NCBI GenBank assembly: GCA_023390335.1
Contig: JAEWCZ010000046.1
Location: 1 to 55,830, forward strand
Direction of reading: 5' to 3'
DNA: 55,830 nt
DNA from: Bacillota bacterium
Lineage (GTDB): Bacteria; Bacillota; Clostridia; Acetivibrionales; DSM-1351
The notes beneath the pieces are model-generated. The model was not told where the DNA came from, made no database searches, and worked only from the letters and a program-made list of their open reading frames with translations. Of the stretch, positions 7,046-15,114 are shown piece by piece. A program made the position numbers and the translations under genes. The first letter of the stretch is position 1. Each line of letters begins with the position of its first letter.

Positions 7046-8617
7046 ATGACCAAAAAAACGTTTATAACAGGTGCAATAATTTTAATGGCCGCTGGCTTGG
7101 TAACAAGAATTATAGGTTTTGTTTACAGAATATATCTGTCTAACCTTATTGGTGCAGAGGGTATGGGAGTTTATCAGCTTATTGTACCGCTATATACTTT
7201 AGTAATTCTGACACTAACTTCAGGTGTTTCCATTGCAGTTTCAAAGATGGTTGCTGAGGAACTTGCCAAGGGTAATGCTGTTAACATAAAAAGAATATCC
7301 AAGGTAGGCTTGTTTGCAGTATTTGTTACAAGTATATTTGTATCAATAGTACTGTACTTCAATATTGATTTTATAGTAAACGTTTTATTGAAAGATAGCA
7401 GAACATATTTCTCGGTGTGGATATTGCTACCGTGTATACCGTTTATTGCAGCAGCTTCAGCCTACAAGGGCTATTTTTACGGAATTCAGGAAGTTACGCC
7501 TACAGCTGTATCACAGATTGTTGAACAGCTTGTTAAGATAGCAATAGTGTTGATTTTTGCCTCACAGTTTTTAAGAGCAGGACTTGAATATGCATGTGCT
7601 TTAGCTACAGTAGGTATGGCATTGGGGGAGATGTCAAATTTATTTGTTCTGGCAATTTATTACCGTTATAAGAAATATCCTCATACGGTTATAAAAAATA
7701 ATAATGGCCGTACAAGAAAAAGAGTACTGGTTAAATCTATTTTAAACTGCGCAGTACCCATTTCTTTCAACAGGTTTATAATGTCTATTATGCAGGCCAT
7801 AGAGGTAATTCTTATTCCAAGAAGACTTCTTGTTGGAGGGCTGAATTACATACAGTGTATGGAGGAATATGGAAAGTTGGCCGGGATGGCAATGCCGCTG
7901 ATTTTTTTTCCTGCATTGGTAACAACATCATTGGCAACAACACTAGTTCCTGCTATTTCTGAATCCATGTCACTAAAGAATTACAGTAGGGTTAATTTCA
8001 GAATATCAAAATCAATTCAGATTACTATGGTGGTTGGGTTCGTCTTTATGGCGCTTTTCGCCTGTTACCCAAGCAAAATATCAAACTTGGTGTACCCCGG
8101 GCAGAACGTTGGAAGTACAATGTTTTTATTGTCCTTTACGTGTATATTCATCTATCTTCAACAGATACTGACCGGAATCATGAACGGGTTGGGGAAGCAG
8201 GGTCTTTTACTTACAAATTCAATAATAGGATCGGTTATAAGAATTCTTTGTGTATATTATCTTATACCTGTTTATGGGATACCCGCATATGTTTTTGGTA
8301 TAATAATCAGCTACTTCATATTCTGTATCCTTAATTTTATTATAATAACCAAAAATACGGGAATGGTAATTGATTTAAGAAAATGGGTAGTGCTCCCCGC
8401 TGGAGTGACTGTAGTTCTTGTTTTATCCAGCAAATATATTTACAGTTTTTTCAATTTCATGAACCTTTCAGTAGCATGGCAAACATTATTTGCAGTATGT
8501 GCATATATTGTAATAGCTGTTTTCCTAATGGCTTTAGTTGGTGCAATAGATTGGCGCGAAATATTGCAGTTGTTAGGGATTAAAAATAAAAAAGTGAGAA
8601 ATTTTAAGAAAGAATAA
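7046..8617 (+). CDS. spoVB: SpoVB-like MOP-superfamily lipid-linked sugar flippase
   Basis: Multidrug/oligosaccharidyl-lipid/polysaccharide exporter family. SpoVB homologues flip lipid-linked cell-wall precursors during cortex synthesis. It has 523 residues and about 14 hydrophobic segments spread along its length. The N-terminus (LVTRIIGFVYRIYLSNLIGAE) and the long EYGKLAGMAMPLIFFPALV block are typical of clostridial and bacillar SpoVB proteins. CTGAGG lies 6 bases before the ATG. Several paralogues exist in such genomes (YkvU, YtgP), so the sporulation role is inferred from similarity, not shown. The gene stands alone between a divergent hydrolase and hsp20. Confidence 0.85.
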   Translation: MTKKTFITGAIILMAAGLVTRIIGFVYRIYLSNLIGAEGMGVYQLIVPLYTLVILTLTSGVSIAVSKMVAEELAKGNAVNIKRISKVGLFAVFVTSIFVSIVLYFNIDFIVNVLLKDSRTYFSVWILLPCIPFIAAASAYKGYFYGIQEVTPTAVSQIVEQLVKIAIVLIFASQFLRAGLEYACALATVGMALGEMSNLFVLAIYYRYKKYPHTVIKNNNGRTRKRVLVKSILNCAVPISFNRFIMSIMQAIEVILIPRRLLVGGLNYIQCMEEYGKLAGMAMPLIFFPALVTTSLATTLVPAISESMSLKNYSRVNFRISKSIQITMVVGFVFMALFACYPSKISNLVYPGQNVGSTMFLLSFTCIFIYLQQILTGIMNGLGKQGLLLTNSIIGSVIRILCVYYLIPVYGIPAYVFGIIISYFIFCILNFIIITKNTGMVIDLRKWVVLPAGVTVVLVLSSKYIYSFFNFMNLSVAWQTLFAVCAYIVIAVFLMALVGAIDWREILQLLGIKNKKVRNFKKE

Positions 8618-8663
8618 GCAGTATGAATATATTTAAGTGTAATCGAATTTGGTAATACAACAA

Positions 8664-8744
8664 GGTCAGGGAAAGTCAAAACAAAGTATTGAAAGATTAA
8701 ATTTTAGATAGTAAAATAAAATCACAAGGTCAAGGAAAGTCAAA
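8664..8744 (+). promoter_or_regulatory. Two CtsR operators flanking a sigma-A promoter of hsp20
   Basis: The sites GGTCAGGGAAAGTCAAA (8664-8680) and GGTCAAGGAAAGTCAAA (8728-8744) match the CtsR heptad direct repeat (RGTCANN-NAN-RGTCAAA). Between them lies TTGAAA (8689-8694), a 17-bp spacer and TAAAAT (8712-8717). A repressor bound at both sites would bracket the promoter. This predicts heat induction through CtsR inactivation. Confidence 0.85.
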
Positions 8745-8788
8745 ATCAAATTAATAAATATAATTAATTATCATTTGGAGGTGTTTGT

Positions 8789-9226
8789 ATGTTTGGAATA
8801 GTACCATTCAGAAACAACAAAGTGCAGGAGAGAGGAAGCCTGTTGGATTTTGAAAATATGTTCAATAGTTTTTTCAATGATTCCTTATTAGGATTTACAG
8901 GCGGAAACCCCATAAGAGCAGATATCAAGGAAAACGAAAAGGAATTCATCGTTGAAGCTGAAATTCCCGGTGTTGCAAAAGAAGATATCAAGTTGGATTT
9001 GAGAGACGATACACTTACAATAGCAGTTGAACAGAATCAGGAGTCAAAGGAAGAGAGAGACAACTATATAAGAAAAGAAAGAAGATACGGCTCTTTCAGT
9101 AGAAGCTTTTATGTTGAAAACGTTAAAAATGAAGATGTTTCAGCAAAGTATGAAAACGGAATTCTCACAATTGTTCTTCCAAAGAGTGAAACCAAAAAGG
9201 TTAATAATAGGATAGAGATTCAATAA
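8789..9226 (+). CDS. Small heat-shock protein, Hsp20/alpha-crystallin family
   Basis: ATP-independent holdase chaperone of the cytoplasm. 145 residues: a short N-terminal arm, an alpha-crystallin domain (about 40-135) and a short tail. Typical motifs are FIVEAEIPGVAKEDIKLDL, the GSFSRSFYV strand and YENGILTIVLPK, the family's (A/G)xxxNGxLxIxxPK signature. GGAGGTGTTTGT precedes the ATG. The two CtsR boxes upstream put it in the class III heat-shock regulon. It is monocistronic, with a terminator directly after the stop. Confidence 0.95.
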   Translation: MFGIVPFRNNKVQERGSLLDFENMFNSFFNDSLLGFTGGNPIRADIKENEKEFIVEAEIPGVAKEDIKLDLRDDTLTIAVEQNQESKEERDNYIRKERRYGSFSRSFYVENVKNEDVSAKYENGILTIVLPKSETKKVNNRIEIQ

Positions 9227-9230
9227 AAAT

Positions 9231-9278
9231 AAAAAATGGTTGTCAACCTTGAAAATACAGGGCTGGCAGCCATTTTTT
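9231..9278 (+). terminator. Terminator after hsp20
   Basis: AAAAAATGG on the left pairs with CCATTTTTT on the right; an imperfect inner TTGTCA/TGGCAG region closes the stem, and the T-run is part of it. The U-rich ends on both strands suggest it also ends the convergent nudC transcript. Confidence 0.7.
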
Positions 9279-9298
9279 CAGTATATATAGATTTATAC

Positions 9299-10135
9299 TT
9301 AGTGACGTCCTTGTGAATACCAGTCAATTATCTTTCTGGCAATACTGACCTTGGGCGGTAGTTCTGGAAGGTTTTCAACGTCATACCAGTCAGCGTGGGA
9401 TATTTCAATCCCATCCACATTTATTTCTCCGCTTTCATATTCTGCTATAAATCCAAGCATTAGCGAGTTCGGGTATGGCCATGGTTGGCTGCCCCAATAC
9501 TCTACATTCTTAACCTTTATACCGATTTCCTCCATTATCTCTCTTTCAACAGCTTCTTCCAACGTTTCACCAGCCTCAACAAAACCCGCTATCAGACTGT
9601 GCATGTCACCCTTGAATGAACGTGCGTGAGCCAGCAATATCTTATTTTCCTTAAAAACCGCGGTAATTACTGCAGGACATATTCTGGGATAGCTTATAAA
9701 ACCACATTTAGGACAAACCTTTGCTCGTTCGCCGGAGAGGTCTTGTGTGAAAGAGCCACATTTCCCGCAATAACGGTGGGTTTGCTCCCAAGCAACTACC
9801 TGTACAGCCTTACTTGCCAGCCAAAAAGAGTCTTCATCGAGTACTCCGAAGGTTGACCTCAAATCTACAAAAGACATTCCAGATGGAGCTTGTGTGTTGT
9901 CGGAAACCCCGATACAATATGCAGGCTGATTATAAAACTTTCCCAGATACAAGGGAACAGTTAATACCTCACTAAGTTCAGCTAATTCACTGTAAACCGG
10001 AATGCTTCCTCCATTTTCTGTATTTACAATCAACAGTTTATTTGAACAAAAAACAAACCAGTAGCCGCATTTGAAATCTTTGTTTTCATCAGTTACGGCA
10101 GGTTCATAATTCTTGTATATATTCTGTGTACGCAT
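9299..10135 (-). CDS. nudC: NAD(H) pyrophosphatase / RNA decapping hydrolase NudC
   Basis: Nudix hydrolase that cleaves NADH to NMNH and AMP and, in the family, removes NAD caps from RNA 5' ends. 278 residues: an N-terminal domain (1-120), a zinc ribbon with four Cys (CGKCGSF and CPKCGF), and a Nudix domain with the box GFVEAGETLEEAVEREIMEE. SQPWPYPNSLMLGF is the NudC-specific signature after the Nudix box. The ATG at 10135 follows GAGAGG by 8 bases; an in-frame TTG at 10150 overlaps that site and is rejected. It is convergent with hsp20 and divergent from the glycosyltransferase at 10281. Confidence 0.93.
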   Translation of the reverse strand: MRTQNIYKNYEPAVTDENKDFKCGYWFVFCSNKLLIVNTENGGSIPVYSELAELSEVLTVPLYLGKFYNQPAYCIGVSDNTQAPSGMSFVDLRSTFGVLDEDSFWLASKAVQVVAWEQTHRYCGKCGSFTQDLSGERAKVCPKCGFISYPRICPAVITAVFKENKILLAHARSFKGDMHSLIAGFVEAGETLEEAVEREIMEEIGIKVKNVEYWGSQPWPYPNSLMLGFIAEYESGEINVDGIEISHADWYDVENLPELPPKVSIARKIIDWYSQGRH

Positions 10136-10280
10136 AAGCTTACCTCTCAAAAATAAATAATAAGCTTTAGCTTACCATATGAATATATGAAAATCAAATT
10201 AATAGGTATTATTTACATGGTTATGATAAAATAAATTGTATTCTTAATATTTAGAATATTTTAATAAGAGGAGTGGTGTT

Positions 10281-11744
10281 TTGAAGAAAACAAAGATCAA
10301 GGACATTATATTTTATATTATAGTATTTGGTGCTATTGCACTCCTGGCAGCAGTGGCTTTGACTGCCGCCTTTAAATCAGGGCCTTCGTCGCTGAAACTG
10401 CCTTTTATCGCTGGCATTGTATACTTTATTGGTGCGGGTGTGGGCTTGTTCGCAATTTTCAGACTGCATATTCTGACAAAGATAAACAAGACAGTTTTCG
10501 TAATACTGCTGGTCTTGGCTGCTGTAGTGCCGCGTTTGATATGGAATTGGTATATTCAAACTCAACCATTTTCAGACTTTTTGCATTTATGCAACTACGG
10601 GATTAACGTAAGTCAGGGAGATTTCAAAGGATTTGCAGATTTCTATGCGGTATTTCCTTTTAAAATCGGTTTTGGAATGATATTGGGTGGACTTTTCTCT
10701 ATTTTCGGTTCAGGATTATGGACAATTAAAATCTTTAATATTCTACTTTCTTTGGCACTTGTATTTATCATCTATGCAGGTGGTAAAATGCTTTACGGTG
10801 AAAGGGCAGGAAGAGTGGCTTCATTGCTCTGTGCTTTGTGGCCAGCACAAATTATGTATACCTCTGTTATTGCCTCAGAACATGTATTTCTGGTGTTATT
10901 TACTGGAGCGGTACTGCTGACACTTTATTTTATTAAGAAATATACTTACAAAAATCATGGGTTTTGGAATGGAAACCTTATGCTTCTCGGAGCAGGTTTT
11001 ATTACGGCTTTAGCTCAGCTTATCAGACCGATGGCAATGATTATGCTGCCTGTTTTTGCAGTTTTCATACTGCTGTACAAACGTTATAGGGCAGATAAGT
11101 TTACTAGTTTAGTATTGGATATTAAGTCAATAGTTCTTTTTGTAGCAGTATATTTTGCAGTTGTTAACCTTATAAATTTGCCAATACAGACGGTAACAGG
11201 TGTTGATATTACCAAATCTGATTCAGGCTTTAATCTGATGATTGGGACAAACAGCAAAGCTAATGGGATGTTTAACAATGAGGATTTTTCATTAATCGAG
11301 AAAAATAATTTTGATTTTGGAAAAGTCCAAAAAGAAGCCAAGGACATTGCCTTTAGCAGAATTAAAAACGATCCTGTTGGTTTTGCAAAACTTGCACTTA
11401 GAAAATTTGAAATACAATGGGGAAATGAAAATTACGGGTACTATTGGAGTACTATATCCTCGCAGGATTCCAAAGCGGAGAATGTGGTAAAGACTCACCC
11501 GAGAATATTCTATGGCGTATCTCAGTTATTTTACATCCTGGTTATTCTTATGGCTATATGTACTTGCTTTTACACTTTGAAGGAGAAACGGTATGATTCC
11601 TTGATAATATTAATGATATTTGGAGGACTGCTGCTTTCATATACATTTCTGGAGGTTCAGTCCAGATACCATATGCCGGTTATACCGCTGCTAATAGTAT
11701 TTGGAACAGGATTTCTTGAAGCAGGAAAGAGATATGAGATATAA
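10281..11744 (+). CDS. Polytopic GT39-like (ArnT/PMT-type) glycosyltransferase
   Basis: Integral membrane GT-C transferase that probably moves a sugar from a polyprenyl-phosphate donor onto a protein or glycan outside the membrane. 487 residues with about 11 membrane segments. An acidic motif after the first helices (QPFSDFLHLCNYG) matches the conserved Asp in loop 1 of GT-C enzymes. The family's TS-SEH-like turn appears as TSVIASEHVF. The start is TTG at 10281 behind AGAGGAG. A 20-bp near-palindrome (TATTCT...AGAATA, 10239-10258) lies upstream. No partner genes adjoin, so donor and acceptor are unknown. Confidence 0.72.
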   Translation: MKKTKIKDIIFYIIVFGAIALLAAVALTAAFKSGPSSLKLPFIAGIVYFIGAGVGLFAIFRLHILTKINKTVFVILLVLAAVVPRLIWNWYIQTQPFSDFLHLCNYGINVSQGDFKGFADFYAVFPFKIGFGMILGGLFSIFGSGLWTIKIFNILLSLALVFIIYAGGKMLYGERAGRVASLLCALWPAQIMYTSVIASEHVFLVLFTGAVLLTLYFIKKYTYKNHGFWNGNLMLLGAGFITALAQLIRPMAMIMLPVFAVFILLYKRYRADKFTSLVLDIKSIVLFVAVYFAVVNLINLPIQTVTGVDITKSDSGFNLMIGTNSKANGMFNNEDFSLIEKNNFDFGKVQKEAKDIAFSRIKNDPVGFAKLALRKFEIQWGNENYGYYWSTISSQDSKAENVVKTHPRIFYGVSQLFYILVILMAICTCFYTLKEKRYDSLIILMIFGGLLLSYTFLEVQSRYHMPVIPLLIVFGTGFLEAGKRYEI

Positions 11745-11761
11745 GAAATATGAATTTAAAT

Positions 11762-11824
11762 GGCGGCGGCTGCCGCCGGATAAACTATAATAATGAGGAA
11801 CTCATTTCTGAGTTCCTCATTATT
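11762..11824. terminator. Double hairpin, bidirectional terminator
   Basis: A GC hairpin (GGCGGC...GCCGCC) is followed by a perfect 15-bp stem, AATAATGAGGAACTC pairing with GAGTTCCTCATTATT (11789-11824) around loop ATTTCT. A/T runs on both sides suit termination of the GT39 gene and of the convergent 11922-12836 gene. Confidence 0.75.
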
Positions 11825-11921
11825 TATTAAATCTTTAACATGATTCTGTAACCATGATACACAGTATGCCTGATCTGACTGCATCCCGTTCAAATGTAAA
11901 AAACTCAGGCATTAGGTTTAC

Positions 11922-12836
11922 TTATATTCCAAAGTTAGAAATATTATAGGCAGCAAAATATCGTACAGGATATGTACAATAACCTTTACCATCAAGATTT
12001 TCACAATACTTTGGTGATACGGATTCATAGACAATATATGCATAGGTAGTACCCATTACAACACCCTCTGCCATAGGAGGAAGTGTTGTTTTGCTTTTCT
12101 GTGTCTTTGTCCTTGTGCTTTGATTCCATGTATATGAATACAAATTTGAATCATTTGTTCTTCCATATGATGTTGAAATCATCATTCTGTCTCCTCTGAC
12201 TGAAATACCCTGTGTTTTTAGAGGAACGTCAATCTGAAACTGATAAGGCAGAGTTGGACTGGTTGTTGTCTTACCATCCACCCCATAGCAGCGTGCAAAC
12301 GAATTGCTGGTATTAGTTTCATCGAATTGTGCAATCCAGAGATAATTGTTCACGGCGTCATAACACATAGTTGAAGCTTGATAACTCAAACTTGCTACCC
12401 TATTATATGAAACACTTAAAACTGTATTTTTACACTCCGCCAGCTTAGAGTATTTAAAACATCCTACTGCATTTCCATTGGAGACCCATATATTACCACT
12501 TCTGTCACAGTCATAAGCTACTCCTCCTACATGTGCAGTACCGGGTAATTTGATTGTTCCAAAATATGATTTATCACTTTCATTAAAAACATATATGACT
12601 GAATTATGCGGGCTAGTTTCCTCACAGCATGCGGAGATCAACAGATAATCTCCTGCAAAAGTGATTCCTTGTGGAACCATTTGAGTGCATCCGCCGCTTA
12701 AAGATGCATTCCTTACAAGGCTATAAATATCATACGTAGATGACGGTGTCGGATATGTTGCTGCAGAGGTAACAAAACTGCACAATACTGCAAACACAAC
12801 CACAAAGATCAATAACTTTCTTGCTACATTTTTCAT
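11922..12836 (-). CDS. Secreted protein of unknown function, propeller-like
   Basis: 304 residues with a clear signal peptide (about 1-25, ending SAATYP). The mature part shows recurring short segments such as GGVAYDCDRSGNIWVSN, NNYLWIAQFDE and GDRMMISTSYGRT. This hydrophobic strand-turn pattern is typical of beta-propellers, but I do not recognise a named family. Several Cys (GGCTQ, SACCEE) suggest disulphides or metal binding outside the cell. AAAGGAGA precedes the ATG. Function is not assignable; a carbohydrate- or surface-binding role is only a guess. Confidence 0.75.
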   Translation of the reverse strand: MKNVARKLLIFVVVFAVLCSFVTSAATYPTPSSTYDIYSLVRNASLSGGCTQMVPQGITFAGDYLLISACCEETSPHNSVIYVFNESDKSYFGTIKLPGTAHVGGVAYDCDRSGNIWVSNGNAVGCFKYSKLAECKNTVLSVSYNRVASLSYQASTMCYDAVNNYLWIAQFDETNTSNSFARCYGVDGKTTTSPTLPYQFQIDVPLKTQGISVRGDRMMISTSYGRTNDSNLYSYTWNQSTRTKTQKSKTTLPPMAEGVVMGTTYAYIVYESVSPKYCENLDGKGYCTYPVRYFAAYNISNFGI

Positions 12837-13036
12837 TCAAAAAATCTCCTTTAAAAGTTTTTAATTAATACCCAAATAGTGAACGGAAAACTATTCGCAA
12901 AAAAGTATAACATAGGAGAGATGTAAATTCTACAAAAATTGGTAATTATACCATTTTTTATAAGGATACTATTTTTTAATACTTTACAGTTTGTGTAAAT
13001 AACAGGACTTAAGGAGTTGCTACCTTTTAAATATTA

Positions 13037-13089
13037 TTGACATAACTGTAAAATAAGTGTAAATTAATATATAGATATGCTATGCATAT
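13037..13089 (+). promoter_or_regulatory. Promoter and likely PadR operator of the padR-SEDS operon
   Basis: TTGACA (13037-13042), 17 bp, TAAATT (13060-13065). About 10 bases downstream of the -10 lies the inverted repeat ATATGC-TAT-GCATAT (13075-13089), placed where a bound repressor would block transcription. PadR proteins commonly autoregulate through such AT-rich dyads; binding here is inferred. Confidence 0.65.
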
Positions 13090-13104
13090 GATTCGGAGGT
13101 ATAT

Positions 13105-13455
13105 ATGAAAATAGACAAGGAATTATTAAAGGGAAGTACAACCATGCTTATTCTCAAACTTCTAGAGAGTGAGGATATGTACGGATATCAGATGACAAGG
13201 GAATTGGAACGAAGGTCAGAAAATACTTTTACACTCAAGGAAGGAACTCTGTATCCCATCCTTCATTCTCTGGAGAGTGACGGAATGATTGAGGCCTACT
13301 GGGAAGACACTGATTCAGCCCGGAAGAGAAAGTACTACAGGATTACTGTCAAAGGAAGAAAGCTTTTGGAAGAAAAACAAAAAGAGTGGGGCAAATATGC
13401 CGATGCCGTAAAAAGAGTATTGGGAGGTGGGGAAGTTGAACCAATGTGCCGCTGA
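13105..13455 (+). CDS. PadR-family winged-helix transcriptional regulator
   Basis: DNA-binding repressor, 116 residues. The PadR winged helix is seen in LLKGSTTMLILKLLESEDMYGYQMTRELERRS and in the wing TLKEGTLYPILHSLESDGMI, followed by a helical dimerisation tail. GGAGG lies 7 bases before the ATG. Its last 20 bases overlap the SEDS gene, so the two are translationally coupled. PadR genes next to a protein with a short N-terminal prefix domain are a recurring clostridial pairing, and the regulator probably controls this operon through the ATATGC dyad upstream. Confidence 0.92.
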   Translation: MKIDKELLKGSTTMLILKLLESEDMYGYQMTRELERRSENTFTLKEGTLYPILHSLESDGMIEAYWEDTDSARKRKYYRITVKGRKLLEEKQKEWGKYADAVKRVLGGGEVEPMCR

Positions 13456-14782
13456 TTTTATCAATAGAGTACTGGGGCAGGTCAAGTACAAAAAGGCCCA
13501 CAATATAATACAGGAGGAACTTAGAAGTCATATTGAGGAGTTGACTGAATTACATATTGCAGAAGGAATGACGGAAGATGATGCAGTCAAAAAAGCTGTA
13601 CTAAAAATGGGAGATCCAATAGCAATAGGAAAACGACTGCATAATACTCATAAACCAAAAACAGAATGGTCAATTGTTATACTTTTGGGATCGATAGTTT
13701 TATTTGGACTCTACATAATGTTTCAGTATTCACAAATTGCTACACAACCATTCTATTTTAAAAGACAAATTCTCTTTGCAGCTACGGGAGCTATTCTTGC
13801 TATAACCCTTTATTTTGTTGATTATATACGATTTGAAAAATATTCTATACCTGTGTACTATGGGGTATGTGGGTTACTTTTAGCTTTAATTATGCTCGGG
13901 CCTGACACATATGGCAGAGCCGCTATAGTAGTGGCGAAATTTAGTGTAACACCGTCCTTTGTAGCTATCCCTATACTTCTAATAAGCTACTCAGGACTTA
14001 TAAGAAGGTGGTGTGATGGAACCCCACGAAATTTATTAAAACTGGTAGTAAGCTCGCTGCTTCCGTTGATACTAATATCAATGGAACCTTCGCTGATGTT
14101 TTCATGTATACTGGGTTCAGGTTTTGTAGTAATGGTTACATACGGCGTTGTCAGCTCAAACTTCAAAGGAAACAGAAAAAAGACTCTTTTTATTCTTTAT
14201 GGAGGACTTTTTGGATTTATATTAATAACCTTACTTTACACTTATATATTTATACGATACAGATTTATATTGCTTACAATATTTATTAGTCCATGGAAAT
14301 ATGCCCAGAGCTTGGGATTTACTAATGTCATGCTTCGTAAAATTCAAAACAGTTCACAGTTTATCGGGATTAGCAAAGATTTGATGAGTAGCGACACAAA
14401 TAAATTGACACTTCCATGTGCAGACACAAATTTTGTTTTTACCTTCGTGGTAGGAAAATTCGGCTGGCTCTTTGGTGCAGTCCTATTAGGGTTGTTGGGA
14501 TTAATAATTGTCAGATTATTTATGGCATCAAACAGGGTAAGAAATGACTATGGAAAATTGCTGGGAGTGGGTATATGCTGTGTGTTTTCAATACAAGTAA
14601 TAATACATATACTTTCAAATCTTAACTTATTTCCGTTAACTGGTATATCTCTCCCTTTTATATCTTACGGAGGTCAGAATTGTGTGCTGAATATGGCGCT
14701 CATAGGGATGCTTTTGGGGATATATAGAAGAAAGGATATTTCCTTCAGGCAAGAAGAAAAGTCAATGGAATCGCTTAACTAA
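13436..14782 (+). CDS. Divergent SEDS (FtsW/RodA/SpoVE-like) protein with prefix domain
   Basis: 448 residues. Residues 1-75 are a soluble helical prefix (EELRSHIEELTELHIAEGMT...AVLKMGDP) of the kind found on PadR-linked permeases; about ten membrane helices of SEDS type follow. The SEDS C-terminal signature FPLTGISLPFISYGGQN is intact. Two conserved sites are altered: the usual QPSE is TPSF, and the usual HTDF is DTNF (Asp330-Thr-Asn332), so the catalytic Asp position seems to be Asn. The start is TTG at 13436, 8 bases after GGGAGG; a GTG at 13427 sits inside that site. Glycan polymerase activity is doubtful. Confidence 0.8.
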   Translation: MNQCAADFINRVLGQVKYKKAHNIIQEELRSHIEELTELHIAEGMTEDDAVKKAVLKMGDPIAIGKRLHNTHKPKTEWSIVILLGSIVLFGLYIMFQYSQIATQPFYFKRQILFAATGAILAITLYFVDYIRFEKYSIPVYYGVCGLLLALIMLGPDTYGRAAIVVAKFSVTPSFVAIPILLISYSGLIRRWCDGTPRNLLKLVVSSLLPLILISMEPSLMFSCILGSGFVVMVTYGVVSSNFKGNRKKTLFILYGGLFGFILITLLYTYIFIRYRFILLTIFISPWKYAQSLGFTNVMLRKIQNSSQFIGISKDLMSSDTNKLTLPCADTNFVFTFVVGKFGWLFGAVLLGLLGLIIVRLFMASNRVRNDYGKLLGVGICCVFSIQVIIHILSNLNLFPLTGISLPFISYGGQNCVLNMALIGMLLGIYRRKDISFRQEEKSMESLN

Positions 14783-14836
14783 AAGCCAAAGGGCTTGTTG
14801 CAAATTAATTTTTACTTTTTAAACCTGTACTTAGGA

Positions 14837-15048
14837 GTATAAATTATAACAATGGAAGCTTGGTTAAAGATATTTGAATATGTTTCTCGGCGAATATGGA
14901 TATTTTACCGGAAAACCTATCACGAGGTAGGTTTTAGCGAAACTATGAATCATGGACGATGAATGTGAGCGACGGTAAAATATCCTATAATGAGCCGCTA
15001 GAAACTCTTGCAAATATCTTGGAAGCAATCATTGATATAATTTTATAC
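14837..15048 (+). ncRNA. Candidate structured RNA or foldback element, family unknown
   Basis: A 212-base region folds almost end to end. Outer arms: GTATAA plus ATTATAACAATG (from 14837) pair with CATTGATATAAT and TTATAC. Inside are GCTT/AAGC (14858/15023), AAGATATTTG/CAAATATCTT (14867/15011), GTTTCT/AGAAAC (14882/15000), CGGC/GCCG (14888/14994) and a perfect 13-bp stem GGATATTTTACCG/CGGTAAAATATCC (14898/14973). The apex has hairpin AAAACCTA/TAGGTTTT (14912-14935), whose loop TCACG could pair with TGTGA at 14964 as a pseudoknot. A strong terminator follows on the same strand. No promoter is certain. It matches no RNA class I know; a MITE-like inverted-repeat element is the alternative. Confidence 0.6.
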
Positions 15049-15054
15049 GGGAGA

Positions 15055-15100
15055 CTGGTGTTAAAACAGAAAACTTTCTGTTTTGCACCAGCCCTTTTTT
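15055..15100 (+). terminator. Strong terminator after the structured RNA candidate
   Basis: CTGGTG plus AAAACAGAA pair with TTCTGTTTT plus CACCAG, followed by CCCTTTTTT. The T-run is on the plus strand only, so it ends transcription coming from the SEDS gene or from the RNA element, not from the minus-strand ligase gene. Confidence 0.88.
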
Positions 15101-15114
15101 AATATCATCTTCAG

